The notes under the pieces are model-generated. The model ran no database searches. It was given only the letters and a program-made list of their open reading frames with translations, and was not told the origin of the DNA. 64,000 nucleotides of DNA from Flavobacteriales bacterium (GTDB taxonomy: Bacteria; Bacteroidota; Bacteroidia; Flavobacteriales_F; PHOS-HE28), in NCBI GenBank assembly GCA_016705545.1, contig JADIYA010000012.1, forward strand, positions 1 to 64,000, written 5' to 3'. Made by a program: the position numbers and the translations under genes. Numbering within the stretch: the first letter of the stretch is position 1; the number at the start of each line of letters is the position of its first letter. Below, one piece after another: positions 62,480-64,000 of the stretch.

Positions 62480-62498
62480 GGTTCGGATCACCTTCGGG

Positions 62499-62506
62499 TA
62501 CCTTCG
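62499..62506 (+). promoter_or_regulatory. -7-like element TACCTTCG abutting the histidine kinase start
   Basis: One base from TAnnTTTG, ending 5 nt before the ATG at 62512; a leaderless transcript is implied if it is used. Confidence 0.4.
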
Positions 62507-62511
62507 CAGCC

Positions 62512-63435
62512 ATGGCACGATCGGCGAACCGCTCGTTATGGCTTTTGGGCGCTGCCATGGCCTACATCATCGCGCAATTCGGCTGGTGGGCTCTCCTCTT
62601 GCTGCGGCGCGAAGAGGAGATCGCACGCTTATCGGGGCAGGAACTAGGCCACCAAGCACGCAGGCTCATGGTGCTGGGTGAAGCAAGCGTCGCGCTGATG
62701 ATCCTTGGTGTCGTGCTCGTCATCGCATTCCTGGCTATTCGCCGCGACCTGCGATTGGCGGCCATGCAGCGCAATTTCCTGCTTGCCATCACCCATGAGC
62801 TACGCACCCCGATCGCTTCGATGAAACTGCAGATGCAGACACTCTCCCGGCCGGGGTTGAGCCCATCCGATGCACGCGCACTCCAGGCGTTGGCCATCGA
62901 GGAGGCTGATCGACTCACGGCGCTGACCGACAAAGTCCTTGCTGCCACTGCTGAAGGAACTGTCCAGATTCCCTTGCTCAAAGAGCCTGTGAATGCCGCT
63001 GAAGTGGTGCGCGGCGTGGTGTGGCGTGCGCAACAGCGCGATGGCTCAGCGCACGAATGGCTATTGGACGCGCCAGCTGTCTTGCAGGTGAATGCTGATC
63101 CGCAGGCACTCAGGAGTATAGCCGAGAACCTGATAGAGAATGCCATGAAGTACGCCCCGGGGGGCACCACCATCGAGGTGATGGTCAGTGACACGGAAAC
63201 AGCTTGGCGCTTGCGCGTGATTGACCATGGCCCCGGCATTCCGCTGGCCGAGCGCAGCAAGGTCTTCGAGCGCTTCTACCGGCTGGGTGATGAGGCTACC
63301 CGCAATCATCGAGGCACCGGGCTGGGGCTCTTCGTCGTGCAGCGCCTCGTTCAGCGCCACGGCGGACGCATCGAATTGGGGGACACCGACCCGCACGGGG
63401 CTACTTTCGTGGCCACTTTCCCGAAAACCACGTGA
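62512..63435 (+). CDS. Orphan sensor histidine kinase
   Basis: A 307-aa kinase from the ATG at 62512 (MARSANRSLWLL); the open frame upstream is a shadow. Two membrane helices (about 9-26 and 55-73) flank a short periplasmic loop of about 28 residues. HisKA has the phosphoacceptor in ITHELRTPIASMKLQMQTL. The ATPase domain shows NLIENAMKYAPGG (N box), DHGPGIP (G1) and GTGLGLFVVQRLVQRHGG (G2). No response regulator is adjacent in the window. Its stop overlaps the gpmI start by 1 nt (TGATG), an unusual coupling to a glycolytic gene. Confidence 0.92.
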   Translation: MARSANRSLWLLGAAMAYIIAQFGWWALLLLRREEEIARLSGQELGHQARRLMVLGEASVALMILGVVLVIAFLAIRRDLRLAAMQRNFLLAITHELRTPIASMKLQMQTLSRPGLSPSDARALQALAIEEADRLTALTDKVLAATAEGTVQIPLLKEPVNAAEVVRGVVWRAQQRDGSAHEWLLDAPAVLQVNADPQALRSIAENLIENAMKYAPGGTTIEVMVSDTETAWRLRVIDHGPGIPLAERSKVFERFYRLGDEATRNHRGTGLGLFVVQRLVQRHGGRIELGDTDPHGATFVATFPKTT

Positions 63436-64000
63436 TGTCGAAGAAAGCCGTGCTCATCATCCTCGATGGCTGGGGCATCGGCTCTGGCGATGGAAGCGAT
63501 GCGATTGCCAAGGCGCGCACGCCATTCTATGATTCTTTGATGGCAAGCGCTCCGCACGCCACGTTGCGCACCGATGGACTTCATGTGGGTTTGCCTGCGG
63601 GCCAGATGGGCAACAGCGAGGTTGGGCATCTCAACATCGGCGCCGGGCGCGTGGTGCATCAGGACCTTGTGCGGATCGACCTGGCCATCGCTGACGGCAG
63701 CCTTGGCTACAACCCCTCGCTCCAGGCTGCATTTGACCAGGCCCGCAAGCCCGGCCGCCGCCTTCACCTGATGGGCCTGCTTTCTGATGGTGGGGTTCAC
63801 AGCATGCGAACGCACGCCGAAGCGATCTGTCGGCTTGCTCAAGCCTCCGGCGTAAAAGAGACACTGGTGCATGCATTCACTGATGGGCGGGATACCGATC
63901 CGCATAGCGGCCGTCCTTGCATGGAGCGCTTCCTGCAAGGAATCGACGGAACCGGCGCTCGCGTGGCCAGCCTGATCGGGAGGTACTATGCGATGGACCG
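63435..64000 (+). CDS. gpmI: 2,3-bisphosphoglycerate-independent phosphoglycerate mutase, C-terminus cut by the window edge
   Basis: Interconverts 3- and 2-phosphoglycerate. The frame is open from the ATG at 63435 to the window end (188 codons). Metal-binding Asp11 in LIILDGWG and the phosphoserine nucleophile Ser61 in GQMGNSEVGHLNIGAGR are present, as are LMGLLSDGGVHSM and HAFTDGRDTDPHSG. The rest of the catalytic domain lies outside the window. Confidence 0.95.
   Translation, partial: MSKKAVLIILDGWGIGSGDGSDAIAKARTPFYDSLMASAPHATLRTDGLHVGLPAGQMGNSEVGHLNIGAGRVVHQDLVRIDLAIADGSLGYNPSLQAAFDQARKPGRRLHLMGLLSDGGVHSMRTHAEAICRLAQASGVKETLVHAFTDGRDTDPHSGRPCMERFLQGIDGTGARVASLIGRYYAMD

Overview
The window is about 64 kb of GC-rich, densely coding chromosome from a Bacteroidota bacterium, most likely a high-GC member of the Flavobacteriales. 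Four things point there: type IX secretion (T9SS) C-terminal sorting domains; Flavobacteriia-type gene neighbours (short glycogen-synthase-like gene, DUF4270 and glmS; panC, panD, YbhN, rfaE2 and radA; coaX, outer-membrane protein, TPR and lptC); -7 promoter elements of the form TAnnTTTG; and almost no Shine-Dalgarno sequences. The lineage is inferred from gene content and motifs, not from rRNA.

Layout. 1-3.5 kb: class Ia ribonucleotide reductase (nrdA runs off the left edge, nrdB is whole). 4-6.7 kb: a DUF3109 cysteine-rich protein, a decayed four-helix-bundle gene between inverted repeats, glycyl-tRNA synthetase with a one-base frameshift, and tRNA-Leu. 6.7-10.4 kb: dCMP deaminase, S41 protease, small lipoprotein, Mn-type superoxide dismutase and a TM2 protein. 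10.4-20 kb: acyltransferase, glmS, DUF4270 and the glycogen-synthase-like gene leftward, diverging from panC, panD, YbhN, rfaE2 and radA rightward. 20-21.5 kb: a response regulator with Glu at the phosphoacceptor site and two unknown small genes. 21.5-24.6 kb: GrpB-like gene (frameshifted), fdhD, tag and moaA. 24.6-33.7 kb: an accessory block with a collagen-like/S74 surface protein, a small T9SS cargo, a large delta-60 repeat protein and a propeller sensor kinase whose partner regulator has lost most of its receiver. 33.8-37.8 kb: overlapping molybdenum-cofactor operon (moaCB, moaE, moaD, mobA, moeA, ThiF-like). 37.9-45.8 kb: FG-GAP T9SS protein, DAHP synthase/chorismate mutase, fbp, a GNAT enzyme, aspartate kinase and a membrane protein with a possible Hpt-like domain. 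45.8-52.6 kb: one leftward operon of TetR, ABC transporter, HlyD, TolC, CutA-like (frameshifted) and TPR. 52.7-61.6 kb: GDPD, D-2-hydroxyacid dehydrogenase, mgtE, CNNM/CorC, small membrane protein, lptC, TPR, outer-membrane protein and coaX. 61.6-64 kb: tRNA-Phe with a strong terminator, HD hydrolase, an orphan histidine kinase behind a palindrome and a C9 tract, and gpmI running off the right edge.

The genes fit an aerobic or facultative Gram-negative heterotroph with LPS, pantothenate and CoA synthesis, gluconeogenesis, and Mo-bis-MGD enzyme maturation. No Mo-dependent enzyme is encoded here. I saw no CRISPR array, transposase, phage module or recognised defence system. The main oddities are the two abnormal response regulators, a repeated 12-nt element at the ends of three neighbouring genes, a degenerate ABC ATPase, the 4HB remnant with its repeats, candidate leaderless promoters, and several one-base homopolymer lesions that may be sequencing errors.
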